From: Bacteroidaceae bacterium
Lineage (GTDB): Bacteria > Bacteroidota > Bacteroidia > Bacteroidales > Bacteroidaceae
Reading direction: 5' to 3'
Assembly (NCBI GenBank): GCA_017622495.1
Contig: JAGAQY010000032.1
Coordinates: 1 to 64,000 of the forward strand
DNA: 64,000 bases
This document shows, piece after piece, positions 13,318 to 22,606 of this stretch. Numbering within the stretch: the first letter of the stretch is position 1; every line of letters starts with the position of its first letter. The translations under genes were made by a program, and so were the position numbers. Under the pieces are notes generated by a model. The model had not been told where the DNA came from. It made no database searches and saw nothing but the letters and a program-made list of their open reading frames with translations.

Positions 13318-14217
13318 CTAATAACCTTGATTCTTCAATATGCGTGCTTCGTCCTCGCTAATCCACTCGACGGCATTGATGAAGGTGCCCACAACGTTGG
13401 TCCCTTCGGCCATGCCGGGTACCCATACGGTCATGTACTGGAAGATGAACTTCTCGCACGAGCTGTAATAGCTCACGAGCGATGAGGGCTGGTAGGCGTG
13501 GAGCATGCCGTCGCCATAGATGGTGCCGAAGGCTTCACCGGTGGTGGCCATGGTCTGGTCGTCCATCTCGATGAGCGGATTGAGCATATCTTCGGTAGTG
13601 AAGCGCACCTTCATGTCGTAACCGTCGTAGAAGTAGTCGTGAAGGATGACCGCAGTGGAATCTTCAGGGTCGACCTCCGTCGTTATCAGACGCATATCCT
13701 TTATCGAGTAGTCCATCAGGAAGGTAGATGTCACTACGGCATAGCCGGTGAAGGCGTTGATATCGAACGGGCATATCTTACGCAGGATGACCTTAGTCTC
13801 GTTGCCCTCGTAGAGGCTCCACTGGACATCGTCATCGGTAATCAGGCGAAGCACCAGCGTAGGGTCTTCGTCAATAGTCAGGTTATCATAGATGGCATGT
13901 ACGCGCACACTCGTAGCCAGCTCGCCAGCCTTGATGACCACGGTATTGGACTCCAATGTGTAATGGACTCCCTCGATGGCACTGCTCTCCTTGTCGACCA
14001 CCTCCACGGCAAGCGTGCGGTCTTTGTCGCTGGCTTGTGTGGCCGCGATATGAATGTCGAAAACCTCTTCGCTGTTCTCTACACCCAATACCGAGAGGGT
14101 ATCGGCAAACATGATGTAGAGCGGCCCGTCGTATACGGTGCGCTGCTCCTCACAACTGGTCAGTCCGGCAAGCATCACGAGCGATGCCACCATGCCGAGA
14201 AATATCTTCTTGTTCAT
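13318..14217 (-). CDS. SusD-operon surface lipoprotein, DUF4843/4984-like
   Basis: A 299-residue lipoprotein: MNKKIFLGMVASLVMLAGLT then SCEE, with the lipidated Cys at 22. The first half (about 35-150) has a Calx-beta-like pattern (SEEVFDIHIAATQASDKDRT, VHYTLESNTVVIKAGE). The second half is an unrelated beta-rich domain ending VGTFINAVEWISEDEARIL. Proteins of this design commonly follow SusC and SusD in Bacteroides and help to bind the ligand on the cell surface. It lies 15 bases downstream of the SusD gene. The exact Pfam family is uncertain. Confidence 0.65.
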   Translation of the reverse strand: MNKKIFLGMVASLVMLAGLTSCEEQRTVYDGPLYIMFADTLSVLGVENSEEVFDIHIAATQASDKDRTLAVEVVDKESSAIEGVHYTLESNTVVIKAGELATSVRVHAIYDNLTIDEDPTLVLRLITDDDVQWSLYEGNETKVILRKICPFDINAFTGYAVVTSTFLMDYSIKDMRLITTEVDPEDSTAVILHDYFYDGYDMKVRFTTEDMLNPLIEMDDQTMATTGEAFGTIYGDGMLHAYQPSSLVSYYSSCEKFIFQYMTVWVPGMAEGTNVVGTFINAVEWISEDEARILKNQGY

Positions 14218-14232
14218 ACGTTCGTATCCTTA

Positions 14233-15777
14233 TTATTTGTTACTCTCATTGGGTTCAATATCGGCGCCCGGCGACTCCAGTTCGTGCTGCGGTATGGGCC
14301 ATACGAAGAGCGGATTGTCGGCCTCGACCTTGAGGCTGCTGCCGTTGCTGAGCGACTGCTCCTGCGGTGTGCGCTCGAAGCCCTTGTGCCAGCGCTTGAG
14401 GTCCTGAAGGCGGAAACCCTCCATATAGAGTTCCTTTACGCGCTCCTCTTCGATGATGTCCATAGCATTTGCCTCGGTGAGCGAAGCCGATACACCTGAG
14501 CTGTAGCGTGCCTTGCGCAGCTCGAGGATGTCGGTCGAGGCCTTGGCATAGAGCTTCTGCTGGGCGTATGCCTCGGCACGGATGAGGTACTGCTCAGAGA
14601 GGCGGAAGACCTGTGGCTCACATACGTGGAGTATCTGCGCACCTTCAAACAGCTCCTGATTGCCCCAGTACTTGGCGAGCAACGGCCAGGTGAGTCCGTG
14701 GCTGTGGCCAGTGGTCACTTGGCAAAAGTTGACGCTATAGCGCATATCGTTGGCTGCATACAAGCCCAACACCCACTGGGCAGGCACATAGTCGGGCTTA
14801 TAGGACTGATAGTCCCAGTTGAAGAATACCGAGCCCAGAGCACCACCGTATGCCGTGGTGGTGAAGCCCACCTGCCAGATGCTCTCGGTGGAGAGGTTGT
14901 AGCGCCACATATACTCGTAGTAGCTGATCTGCTTGTTGGTCATCGACAAGTAGTCGGTCATGGTGGTATAGGGAGTATTTGCACTTGATAGGGCAAACTC
15001 TCCACTCTCGATGAGCAGGGTGGAGTACTTGATGGCATTGTCGTAGTCTTTCATATAGAGGGCTACACGCGCACGCAACGCGTATACCGTAAATATACTG
15101 AAGTAGGGACTGCTGTAGAAGGTGTAGCTGTCGTCCTCATCGGTCAGCTGCAGCAAGTCCTCGGCACGTTCGAGGTCGGCAATGACAAAGGCATACGAAT
15201 CTTTCAGCGAAGCGCGCGACAGCGAATCGGTTTTATAATAGTCCTTCTTGATGACTACACCCAGCTCATTGGCCGCCTCCTCATCGCTCTCATACGCTTT
15301 GCAGAAGAGCTTGATAAGCTCCGAATAGGCCAAGGCACGGGCAAAATAGGCCTCGCCGCAATATTGTTCCAGACGGTCGAAGTCTGTGTCGTCGTAGATA
15401 TTCTCGCGCACCTTGTCGGCATTGGCCAGCAGGAAGTTGCATCGTCCAATCACATCGTACAGAGCGCCATACACGGAGGTGATTTGCGAATTGGTGGCCA
15501 GGATGTCCCAACGCCAGATGTCGCCATAGGTATTGGTGTATCCGTTGACGGCATAGGCGAGGTCGGCCTGCAGGTCGGGCAGCAGGGTGAGGTAACCACT
15601 ATACAGCGCACCACTGAGCCAGGCGCTATAGATACCGATGACAGCTTGGTTGGCCTCGTCGATGGTGGTGATGGCACTATCGGCTGGAATTTCATCTTGC
15701 GGATACTTGTCGAGGCAAGATGACAGCATGCACACGCTGAGTGCAATGAACAAGGATGTTTTTATTTTTCTAATCAT
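14233..15777 (-). CDS. SusD/RagB family surface binding protein
   Basis: A 514-residue outer-membrane lipoprotein with signal and lipobox (MIRKIKTSLFIALSVCMLSS then CLDKYP; Cys 21). The sequence shows typical RagB/SusD features: NQAVIGIYSAWLSG near residue 43, the TPR-like helices ALYDVIGRCNFLLANADKVR and YFARALAYSELIKLF, the strand-helix block ARVALYMKDYDNAIKYSTLL, and the C-terminal IIEERVKELYMEGFRLQDLK-RW motif, which is nearly universal. SusD lids close over the SusC channel and capture an oligosaccharide or peptide. It lies 93 bases after the SusC gene. No glycosidase lies in the operon, so the ligand is unknown. Confidence 0.93.
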   Translation of the reverse strand: MIRKIKTSLFIALSVCMLSSCLDKYPQDEIPADSAITTIDEANQAVIGIYSAWLSGALYSGYLTLLPDLQADLAYAVNGYTNTYGDIWRWDILATNSQITSVYGALYDVIGRCNFLLANADKVRENIYDDTDFDRLEQYCGEAYFARALAYSELIKLFCKAYESDEEAANELGVVIKKDYYKTDSLSRASLKDSYAFVIADLERAEDLLQLTDEDDSYTFYSSPYFSIFTVYALRARVALYMKDYDNAIKYSTLLIESGEFALSSANTPYTTMTDYLSMTNKQISYYEYMWRYNLSTESIWQVGFTTTAYGGALGSVFFNWDYQSYKPDYVPAQWVLGLYAANDMRYSVNFCQVTTGHSHGLTWPLLAKYWGNQELFEGAQILHVCEPQVFRLSEQYLIRAEAYAQQKLYAKASTDILELRKARYSSGVSASLTEANAMDIIEEERVKELYMEGFRLQDLKRWHKGFERTPQEQSLSNGSSLKVEADNPLFVWPIPQHELESPGADIEPNESNK

Positions 15778-15785
15778 ATTGTTAT

Positions 15786-15862
15786 CTTTTCCAACCTCAG
15801 ATTACTCTGATTTCTCAGATTTCTATTGACTAACAATTCGTGTAATCTGCGGAATCTGTGGT
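15786..15862. repeat. Iterated-word inverted arms between susC and susD
   Basis: CTCAGATTACTCTGATTTCT-type iterations on the left (15795-15822) face GTGTAATCTGCGGAATCTGT on the right (about 15840-15860). The word is roughly AATCTG(C/T)GG. It is one of many such blocks in this window. Confidence 0.6.
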
Positions 15863-15870
15863 TTTTTATT

Positions 15871-18807
15871 TTAGAACGACAATTCAATACCCAGTGAGAA
15901 CTGGCGCGACATAGGATACTGTGCCGCATACACATTGCTGGTCGACTCAGGGTCGATGCCGCTGAATCGGGTGAAAGTGAAGAGATTCTGCCCCTGCACG
16001 TAAAGGCGTGCGCCACCTATGCCCTTGAGCTTGGCCAAGGTAGAGGGCTGCAGCGTGTAGCTGAGCATGAGGTTCTTCATGCGCAGGAACGAAGCATCCT
16101 CGAGGAAGCGGGAGTCCATCTGCGGAGTTACACCATAGCGGGGTATGTCGGTAATGTCACCGGGCTTCTTCCAACGGTCATAGAGCAGGCGCTTCGACTG
16201 GTTGTATACGGTATACAATCCGTTGCTCTCTTCGAAGAAGCGGTCATTATTGAACATCCAACGATTGGCCACCCAGGCAAACTGGGTGCTCACGGCCCAA
16301 CCCTTCCACTGCACGGAGGTGCCGAAGCCGCCTTGCCACGGTGCCATATAGGTCTTGTCAACAAGCACCTTGTCCGACTCGCGGAACTCGGTGGTGATGT
16401 TACCCTCCTTGTCGTACCAGAGGGCATCGCCATTGGCAGGGTTGACACCGGCGTAGCGATTGATGTAGAACTCGCCAACAGGATGTCCGACAACGAGCTT
16501 GGTCGAGGTGCCTGACATCTCGTATTCGTTCAGACCGTTATAGAGTTCGGTAATCTCATTATGGTTGTACGATGCATTACCGCTGATGTTCCATACAAAG
16601 TCCTCCGTGCGAATCACATCGAGGTTGGCCGACAGTTCCACGCCACGGTTGACCATAGCACCCACATTGTCCCAGCGCTGGCCGAATCCATTGTTAGCAT
16701 ACGACTGAGGCACAAGCATCAGCATATCGGTAGTGAGCTTGTTGTAGAACTCAATATCCACATTGAAGCGGTGAAGGAATCCCAAGTGCAACGCCAGGTT
16801 ACTGCTCCATAGCTGCTCCCAGCTGAGATCAGGATTTCCTTCACTCGATGGAGCGATACCCGACTCCCCATTATATATATATCCACCGCCCACCAGAGCC
16901 AGATGGTCGTAGTTGGGAATAGAGGAGTTGCCCGATGTACCGGTGCTGAGTGCAACCTGGGCATTGGTAATCCATGTATAGGGACGCATAAACTTCTCCT
17001 TCAGCACGTTCCACATCAAACCCACACTCCAGAAGCCAGCCCAGCGGCCATTCTTTCCGAAACGCGAAGAAGCATCGGTACGGAGCGAGAAGTCGGCATA
17101 GTATTTATCCATATAGTTATACTCACCACGTCCGAAGAAGGAGAGGTAGGCATAGCTCGAATAGCTGTTGGCCCACGACGAAGCGTATGTACCGTTCGAC
17201 AAGGTGGTGAGGAAGTCGTTGTTCTGTCCGCGTGTCACCACCTGGAAACTCTCGGAGCGGTAGTTTACGCCCTCCTGTCCGAGCAGGAAGTTGAAATCGT
17301 GTATGTGATCAATGTCGAACTTATAGTTGGCGGTATTGGTTGCCGTGAGCTGCATCGTGTTGCCTGTAGCGTTGGCCGCCGTACCTATGCCATTGTTGCC
17401 GGGGAAGCTGGGCAGCGACTTCACGTCGGTCGTCGAGAGCGAGAAGTCAATACCGAGCTGCGAACGCAGGGTAAGGTTCTTCACCGGGGTAGCCTCGGCG
17501 TAGATGGTGCTCAGCACCTTGTATTTCTTCATCAGCTGCGGGTTAGTCTGCATCCACTCGATGGGGTTCTGCGTAGTACCCGTCCATGAACCATCTTTCG
17601 ACGAAGCGATGCTGCCGTCCTCGCGATAGGGATTCCAATAAGGCAGCATGAAGCGGCTTGCCGAGATGGGCGTATAGAGTGTGTAGGCACCCTCGTCGGC
17701 CTGCTGCACCTCTTCGTAAGCGAGCATCGTGTTGGTTCCCATCTTGAGCCATTCGCCAGCCTTCACGTCGGCATTGCTGCGCAGCGAGTAGCGGCGAAAG
17801 GTAGAACCCAGCGCGATACCGTCCTGGTCGTAGAAGTTGGCCGACACGAAGTAGTTCATGCGCTCCGTGGCACGGCTCACCGAGAAGTCATAGTTCTGCA
17901 ACATGGCACGGTTGTTGAAGATAGCCCGCTGCCAGTTCACATCGGTCAAGCTCAGCAGGTCATAGTCCTGTCCCTTGTCGAGGCCTAATTCCTTCTCAAA
18001 CTGTATGCGCTCGGCCGTGTTCATCAGTGTCCACTCCTTGGAGCTGGCGAGCTGTGAGAATCCGGCCTGTGCACGTAGCGTCACCTTGGGTTTCTCCATC
18101 TGTGTGCCACGCTTGGTCGTGATCACCACCACACCATTGGCAGCACGTGCACCATAGATAGAGGTCGACGAGGCATCCTTGAGCACCGACACCGACTCGA
18201 TATCGCTCGGGCTGATGGTGTTGAAGTCAGAACTTGAGATGGGCACACCATCGAGGATGAAGAGCGGTGCCGTACCCGAGTTGATGGAGTTGGTACCACG
18301 TATTTGGAAGGTAGCCGCCTTGGAGGGCTCACCCGAGTTGGAGAGCACCGTTAAGCCCGCCGTCTGTCCCTGCAGTGCCTGGTCGAATCCCGCTGCAGGC
18401 ACCTCGGCAATCTTGTCGGCCTTCACCGTACCTACCGAGCCCGCAATGGTACCCTTCTTCCTTACACCGTAGGCCACCACTACAACCTCTTCAACCATCT
18501 GCGCATCTGAAAGCATCTCGATGTTAAGCGTCTTTGTCGCAGCAGTCACCTTATGCTGCTGCTCCTGCATGCCGAGGTAGGTGAAGCTCAGCGTAGCCTC
18601 CTTGCCTGTAACTTCAATAGCATAGTTACCGTCAAAATCTGTGATTACACCATTGTCAGGGTTCTCCAACTGGCGTATAGCCACACCTATCAATGGTTCG
18701 TTGTCCTCTTTCGAAATGATTGTTCCCTTCACGGTAAAGTTCTGTGCCAGCACCGTCTGGAAGGCTATCATCATCCCCAAGACAATCATCAGCGTTCTTC
18801 TTCTCAT
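15871..18807 (-). CDS. SusC/RagA family TonB-linked transporter
   Basis: A 978-residue outer-membrane TonB-dependent transporter. After the signal peptide (MRRRTLMIVLGMMIAFQTVL-AQ) come a carboxypeptidase-regulatory-like domain (about 25-100), the TonB box region VEEVVVVAYGVRKKGT (about 107-122), the plug domain (GQTAGLTVLSN, TFQIRGTNSIN, PLFILDGVPIS, VLKDASSTSIYGARAANGVV, about 125-235) and a 22-strand barrel with the C-terminal PMSRQFSLGIELSF. Length and order are standard. It forms a pedestal-bin complex with the SusD protein encoded next to it. Because the operon lacks carbohydrate enzymes and a dedicated sensor, the substrate could be a glycan degraded elsewhere or a peptide, as for RagAB. 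Confidence 0.95.
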   Translation of the reverse strand: MRRRTLMIVLGMMIAFQTVLAQNFTVKGTIISKEDNEPLIGVAIRQLENPDNGVITDFDGNYAIEVTGKEATLSFTYLGMQEQQHKVTAATKTLNIEMLSDAQMVEEVVVVAYGVRKKGTIAGSVGTVKADKIAEVPAAGFDQALQGQTAGLTVLSNSGEPSKAATFQIRGTNSINSGTAPLFILDGVPISSSDFNTISPSDIESVSVLKDASSTSIYGARAANGVVVITTKRGTQMEKPKVTLRAQAGFSQLASSKEWTLMNTAERIQFEKELGLDKGQDYDLLSLTDVNWQRAIFNNRAMLQNYDFSVSRATERMNYFVSANFYDQDGIALGSTFRRYSLRSNADVKAGEWLKMGTNTMLAYEEVQQADEGAYTLYTPISASRFMLPYWNPYREDGSIASSKDGSWTGTTQNPIEWMQTNPQLMKKYKVLSTIYAEATPVKNLTLRSQLGIDFSLSTTDVKSLPSFPGNNGIGTAANATGNTMQLTATNTANYKFDIDHIHDFNFLLGQEGVNYRSESFQVVTRGQNNDFLTTLSNGTYASSWANSYSSYAYLSFFGRGEYNYMDKYYADFSLRTDASSRFGKNGRWAGFWSVGLMWNVLKEKFMRPYTWITNAQVALSTGTSGNSSIPNYDHLALVGGGYIYNGESGIAPSSEGNPDLSWEQLWSSNLALHLGFLHRFNVDIEFYNKLTTDMLMLVPQSYANNGFGQRWDNVGAMVNRGVELSANLDVIRTEDFVWNISGNASYNHNEITELYNGLNEYEMSGTSTKLVVGHPVGEFYINRYAGVNPANGDALWYDKEGNITTEFRESDKVLVDKTYMAPWQGGFGTSVQWKGWAVSTQFAWVANRWMFNNDRFFEESNGLYTVYNQSKRLLYDRWKKPGDITDIPRYGVTPQMDSRFLEDASFLRMKNLMLSYTLQPSTLAKLKGIGGARLYVQGQNLFTFTRFSGIDPESTSNVYAAQYPMSRQFSLGIELSF

Positions 18808-18873
18808 CAGTCGTCTTTATTGCGTTATTTTATCGTTTTTTACTCCCAAAATGCCTATTTTACGAAAGGACTG

Positions 18874-18881
18874 CAAAGGTA
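18874..18881 (-). promoter_or_regulatory. -7 element of the susC operon
   Basis: TACCTTTG on the minus strand, 66 bases before the SusC start; the -33 region is only T-rich. The 349-base gap 18808-19156 holds this promoter, the opposing one for the permease gene and AT-rich DNA; I see no gene in it. Confidence 0.6.
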
Positions 18882-19109
18882 CGCATAATTAATGAATAAA
18901 AGAAAAATATCTCTGCATATTTATAGTTAAAGAAAACGGCGTTTTTAGTGATAAAAAGCAAACAAAGTGCATATAGCACACAGCTTTTGCATATTTATTC
19001 TGCCGATTATTCGCCAATAATAATAATTTTCTTAATAATGTCACCACGCCCACTTCAATCACAAAGCAAAAAGGCACACAAAAACTAATCACGATGTAAA
19101 TATTTTGTC

Positions 19110-19117
19110 TATATTTG
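19110..19117 (+). promoter_or_regulatory. -7 element of the sugar permease gene
   Basis: TATATTTG matches TAnnTTTG, 39 bases before the ATG at 19157. No clear -33 element. Confidence 0.5.
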
Positions 19118-19156
19118 CAAAATATATCATACTATTAACCCAATATCAGGAATGCC

Positions 19157-20446
19157 ATGAACAAGCCCACAACCAAACTCGTAGAGAAAAAATATCTCAT
19201 ACCCTTCATCTTAGTCACCTCGCTGTTTGCCCTATGGGGATTTGCCAACGACATCACCAACCCCATGGTAGCAGCTTTCCAGACGTTGATGGAGTTATCG
19301 GCAGCCAAGGCCTCGCTCGTGCAGTTCGCTTTCTATGGCGGTTATGCCACCATGGCCGTACCAGCAGCCCTGTTTATTCGTAAATATAGTTACAAGAGTG
19401 GTATCCTGTTAGGATTGGCTCTATATGCCATTGGTGCCTTCATGTTCATCCCCGCAGCTGCTTATCAAGAGTTTACCTTCTTCTGCATATCGCTCTACGT
19501 ACTCACCTTTGGCCTGGCTTTTTTGGAGACCACTGCCAATCCCCTTATCCTATCATTGGGAGATCCGAAAACTGCTACCCGCCGCCTCAACCTTGCGCAA
19601 GCCTTCAACCCCATGGGGTCGCTCTCGGGCATGGCAGTTGCTGCACTGATTGTGCTTCCCAACCTCATCTCAGACAAACGTGATGCAGCCGGAGAGGTCA
19701 TCTTCCATTCGCTCAGCGAAGCCGAGAAGGCCAATATCCGCCTACATGACCTTGCCGTGATACGCGACCCCTACGTGATGCTCGGATTACTTGTACTCGC
19801 CGTATTCCTCATCTTTGTGTTCACCAAGATTCCTCAAACTCGAGGCGAGGGTGTAAAAGCAAAAACAAGCGATACCCTGCGTCGTCTTTGGCACAACAAG
19901 CTGTATCGAAGTGGGGTGATAGCACAGATGTTCTACGTGGCTGCTCAGATTATGGTGTGGACATTCATTATCCAGTATGCCGACAACTTAGGCATCGACA
20001 AGGCCACAGCACAGAAGTTCAACATCGCAGCCATGGCCTTCTTCCTCACTTCGCGTTTCATCAGTACCTTCTTGATGAAATACATCAACTCGCGCCGTCT
20101 GTTGATGCTCTTTGGCATTGGGGCCTGCACTGCAACTCTTGGCACCATCTTCATACAAGGTATGGGAGGCCTCTACTGCCTTGTGGCTATCAGCGGTTTC
20201 ATGAGCCTCATGTTCCCCACCATTTATGGTATCGCCTTAGAAGACGTACAACCCGAAGACACCACTTTGGGTGCAGCCTTCCTCGTGATGGCCATTGTGG
20301 GCGGAGCCGTAATGCCTCCACTCCAGGGTACTGTCATCGACTTTGGCACCATAGCAGGATTACCGGCAGTAAACGTATCCTTTGCCCTCCCGCTCCTCTG
20401 CTTCGCATTCGTCACCTACTACGGATGGAAGGCTACAAAAAGTTAA
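19157..20446 (+). CDS. fucP: FucP-type sugar:proton symporter (MFS)
   Basis: A 429-residue major facilitator superfamily protein with 12 membrane helices, of the fucose/glucose/galactose permease group. Characteristic stretches are TSLFALWGFANDITNPMVAA in helix 1, LVQFAFYGGYATMAVPAAL in helix 2 and FGLAFLETTANPLILSLGDP before helix 5, followed by LNLAQAFNPMGSLSGM. The family imports L-fucose or related hexoses with protons into the cytoplasm. Length is normal and the start, ATG 19157, is supported by a promoter 39 bases upstream. It is monocistronic. No fucose catabolic genes are next to it, so the sugar could equally be glucose or galactose; the gene symbol is a family label. Confidence 0.85.
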   Translation: MNKPTTKLVEKKYLIPFILVTSLFALWGFANDITNPMVAAFQTLMELSAAKASLVQFAFYGGYATMAVPAALFIRKYSYKSGILLGLALYAIGAFMFIPAAAYQEFTFFCISLYVLTFGLAFLETTANPLILSLGDPKTATRRLNLAQAFNPMGSLSGMAVAALIVLPNLISDKRDAAGEVIFHSLSEAEKANIRLHDLAVIRDPYVMLGLLVLAVFLIFVFTKIPQTRGEGVKAKTSDTLRRLWHNKLYRSGVIAQMFYVAAQIMVWTFIIQYADNLGIDKATAQKFNIAAMAFFLTSRFISTFLMKYINSRRLLMLFGIGACTATLGTIFIQGMGGLYCLVAISGFMSLMFPTIYGIALEDVQPEDTTLGAAFLVMAIVGGAVMPPLQGTVIDFGTIAGLPAVNVSFALPLLCFAFVTYYGWKATKS

Positions 20447-20490
20447 GCAACATTTACTCCAATAAATTCGTTTATCTCAGTTTTTTTCTG

Positions 20491-20531
20491 TAATTTTGTT
20501 CCGCTTTAGGCTGTCCCCTTAGCAAGGGACA
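20491..20531 (+). promoter_or_regulatory. gyrB promoter and leader hairpin
   Basis: TAATTTTG (20491-20498) is the -7 element. TGTCCC (20512-20517) pairs with GGGACA (20526-20531) in the predicted 5' leader, about 26 bases ahead of the gyrB start. Confidence 0.5.
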
Positions 20532-20557
20532 ACTTTCATGAGAACAAAACGAAAAAT

Positions 20558-22525
20558 ATGGAAATAAACGAAGAAATCAAAGCAAACGCCGCAAGCAACT
20601 ATTCGGCGGAAAACATCCAGGTACTCGAAGGACTTGAAGCCGTGCGCAAACGTCCCGCCATGTACATCGGCGACATCTCGGTGAAGGGTCTCCACCATCT
20701 TGTATATGAAGTAGTGGATAACTCTATCGACGAAGCACTGGCAGGCTATTGCAGCCACATCGAGGTATATATCAACGAAGACAACTCCATCACCGTACAG
20801 GACAACGGACGCGGTATCCCCGTAGACTGGCACGAGAAAGAGCAGCGCTCAGCACTCGAGGTAGTAATGACCGTACTACACGCCGGTGGTAAGTTCGACA
20901 AAGGCTCATACAAGGTATCAGGCGGTCTGCACGGTGTAGGTGTATCGTGCGTAAACGCCCTGTCAACACACATGATGACCCAGGTATTCCGTGATGGGAA
21001 AATCTATCAGCAGGAGTACTCTTGCGGTAAGCCTCTCTACGCAGTAAAGACCGTAGGCGATGCCGACCGCACCGGTACACGCCAGCAGTTCTGGCCCGAC
21101 CGCACCATCTTCACCGCACACGAGTACAGCTACGACATCCTGGCCAACCGTATGCGCGAACTGGCGTTCCTCAATGCCGGTATCACCATCACCCTTACCG
21201 ACCTTCGCGACAAAGACGAGGAGGGCAACGTACGCACCGAGACATTCCACTCGGAGGAGGGACTGAAAGAGTTTGTCCGCTATGTAGACTCTTCACGCGA
21301 GCACCTCTTCAACGACATCATCTACCTCAACACCGAGAAGCAGGGTGTGCCCATTGAGGTAGCCATCATGTACAATACCTCGTACTCGGAGAACATACAT
21401 TCCTACGTCAACAACATCAACACCATAGAGGGCGGTACCCACCTTGCAGGTTTCCGCACCGCGCTGACCCGTACACTCAAGAAGTATGCCGAAGACACCA
21501 AGGCACTGGAGAAGGCCAAGGTAGAGATTGCTGGCGAGGACTTCCGCGAAGGCCTTACCGCCGTCATATCCATCAAGGTGGCAGAGCCTCAGTTTGAGGG
21601 ACAGACCAAGACCAAGCTCGGCAACTCCGAGGTGGCAGGTGCCGTACAGCAGGCCGTAGGCGAGACACTCACCAACTACCTTGAGGAGCACCCGAAAGAG
21701 GCCAAGATGATTGTAGACAAGGTGGTGCTGGCCGCACAGGCACGTATCGCAGCCCGCAAGGCACGCGAGAGCGTACAGCGCAAGAACCCCATGAGCGGTG
21801 GCGGATTGCCCGGCAAACTGGCCGACTGCTCCGACAAGGACCCCATGAACTGCGAACTCTTCATCGTCGAGGGTGACTCGGCCGGCGGATCGGCCAAGCA
21901 GGGTCGCTCACGCCTCACACAGGCCATCCTACCCATCCGCGGTAAGATCTTCAACGTGGAACGTGTGATGTGGCACAAGGCCTTCGAGCACGAAGAGGTG
22001 AACAACATCATACAAGCCCTTGGCGTACGCTTCGGACTTAACCCTGAGAACAGCAAGGAGGCCAACTACGAGAAGCTGCGCTACTACAAGACCATCATCA
22101 TGACCGATGCCGACGTCGATGGCTCACACATCGACACCCTCTTGATGACCCTCTTCTACCGCTACATGCCCGAGCTCATCGAAAACGGACACCTCTTCAT
22201 CGCCACCCCACCCCTCTACCTCTGTAGCAAGGGCAAGAACAAGCGCTACTGCTACGACGATGCCGACAAGGATCGCTTCATCGCCGAGTTCGGTAACGGC
22301 AGCGAGGCTGGCATCACCATCCAGCGCTATAAGGGTCTTGGTGAGATGAACCCCGAGCAGTTGTGGGAGACTACCATGAACCCCGAGACACGCCTCCTGA
22401 AGCAGGTGACCATCGAGAACGCCGCCGCAGCCGACTACGTATTCTCCATGCTCATGGGCGAGGATGTAGGCCCGCGTCGCGAGTTCATCGAGAAGAACGC
22501 TACCTATGCCAACATCGACGCATAA
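20558..22525 (+). CDS. gyrB: DNA gyrase subunit B
   Basis: A 655-residue type II topoisomerase ATPase subunit that, with GyrA, introduces negative supercoils. The GHKL ATPase domain shows VVDNSIDEALAG, VQDNGRGIPVDWH and the glycine-rich lid SGGLHGVGVSCVNALS. The transducer domain follows, then the TOPRIM domain with EGDSAGGSAKQGRSR (from about residue 437) and the metal-binding DADVDGSHI (about 517), and the C-terminal IQRYKGLGEMNPEQLWETTM. The length fits GyrB of Bacteroidetes, which lack the insertion of enteric GyrB. GyrB is favoured over ParE by overall length and the QRYKGLGEM context. It has its own promoter and a strong terminator (22557-22601). Confidence 0.96.
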   Translation: MEINEEIKANAASNYSAENIQVLEGLEAVRKRPAMYIGDISVKGLHHLVYEVVDNSIDEALAGYCSHIEVYINEDNSITVQDNGRGIPVDWHEKEQRSALEVVMTVLHAGGKFDKGSYKVSGGLHGVGVSCVNALSTHMMTQVFRDGKIYQQEYSCGKPLYAVKTVGDADRTGTRQQFWPDRTIFTAHEYSYDILANRMRELAFLNAGITITLTDLRDKDEEGNVRTETFHSEEGLKEFVRYVDSSREHLFNDIIYLNTEKQGVPIEVAIMYNTSYSENIHSYVNNINTIEGGTHLAGFRTALTRTLKKYAEDTKALEKAKVEIAGEDFREGLTAVISIKVAEPQFEGQTKTKLGNSEVAGAVQQAVGETLTNYLEEHPKEAKMIVDKVVLAAQARIAARKARESVQRKNPMSGGGLPGKLADCSDKDPMNCELFIVEGDSAGGSAKQGRSRLTQAILPIRGKIFNVERVMWHKAFEHEEVNNIIQALGVRFGLNPENSKEANYEKLRYYKTIIMTDADVDGSHIDTLLMTLFYRYMPELIENGHLFIATPPLYLCSKGKNKRYCYDDADKDRFIAEFGNGSEAGITIQRYKGLGEMNPEQLWETTMNPETRLLKQVTIENAAAADYVFSMLMGEDVGPRREFIEKNATYANIDA

Positions 22526-22556
22526 GAACGGCTACAAGCAAAAGAGAGTATTATAT

Positions 22557-22601
22557 AAAAGGAACACGCGCGAGGCTGATGCCTCACGCGTGTTCCTTTT
22601 T
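22557..22601. terminator. Bidirectional terminator gyrB/mtgA
   Basis: AAGGAACACGCG-CGAGGC, loop TGAT, GCCT-CACGCGTGTTCCTT, bordered by A-run and T-run. It separates the convergent gyrB and mtgA genes. Confidence 0.9.
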
Positions 22602-22606
22602 CACTA

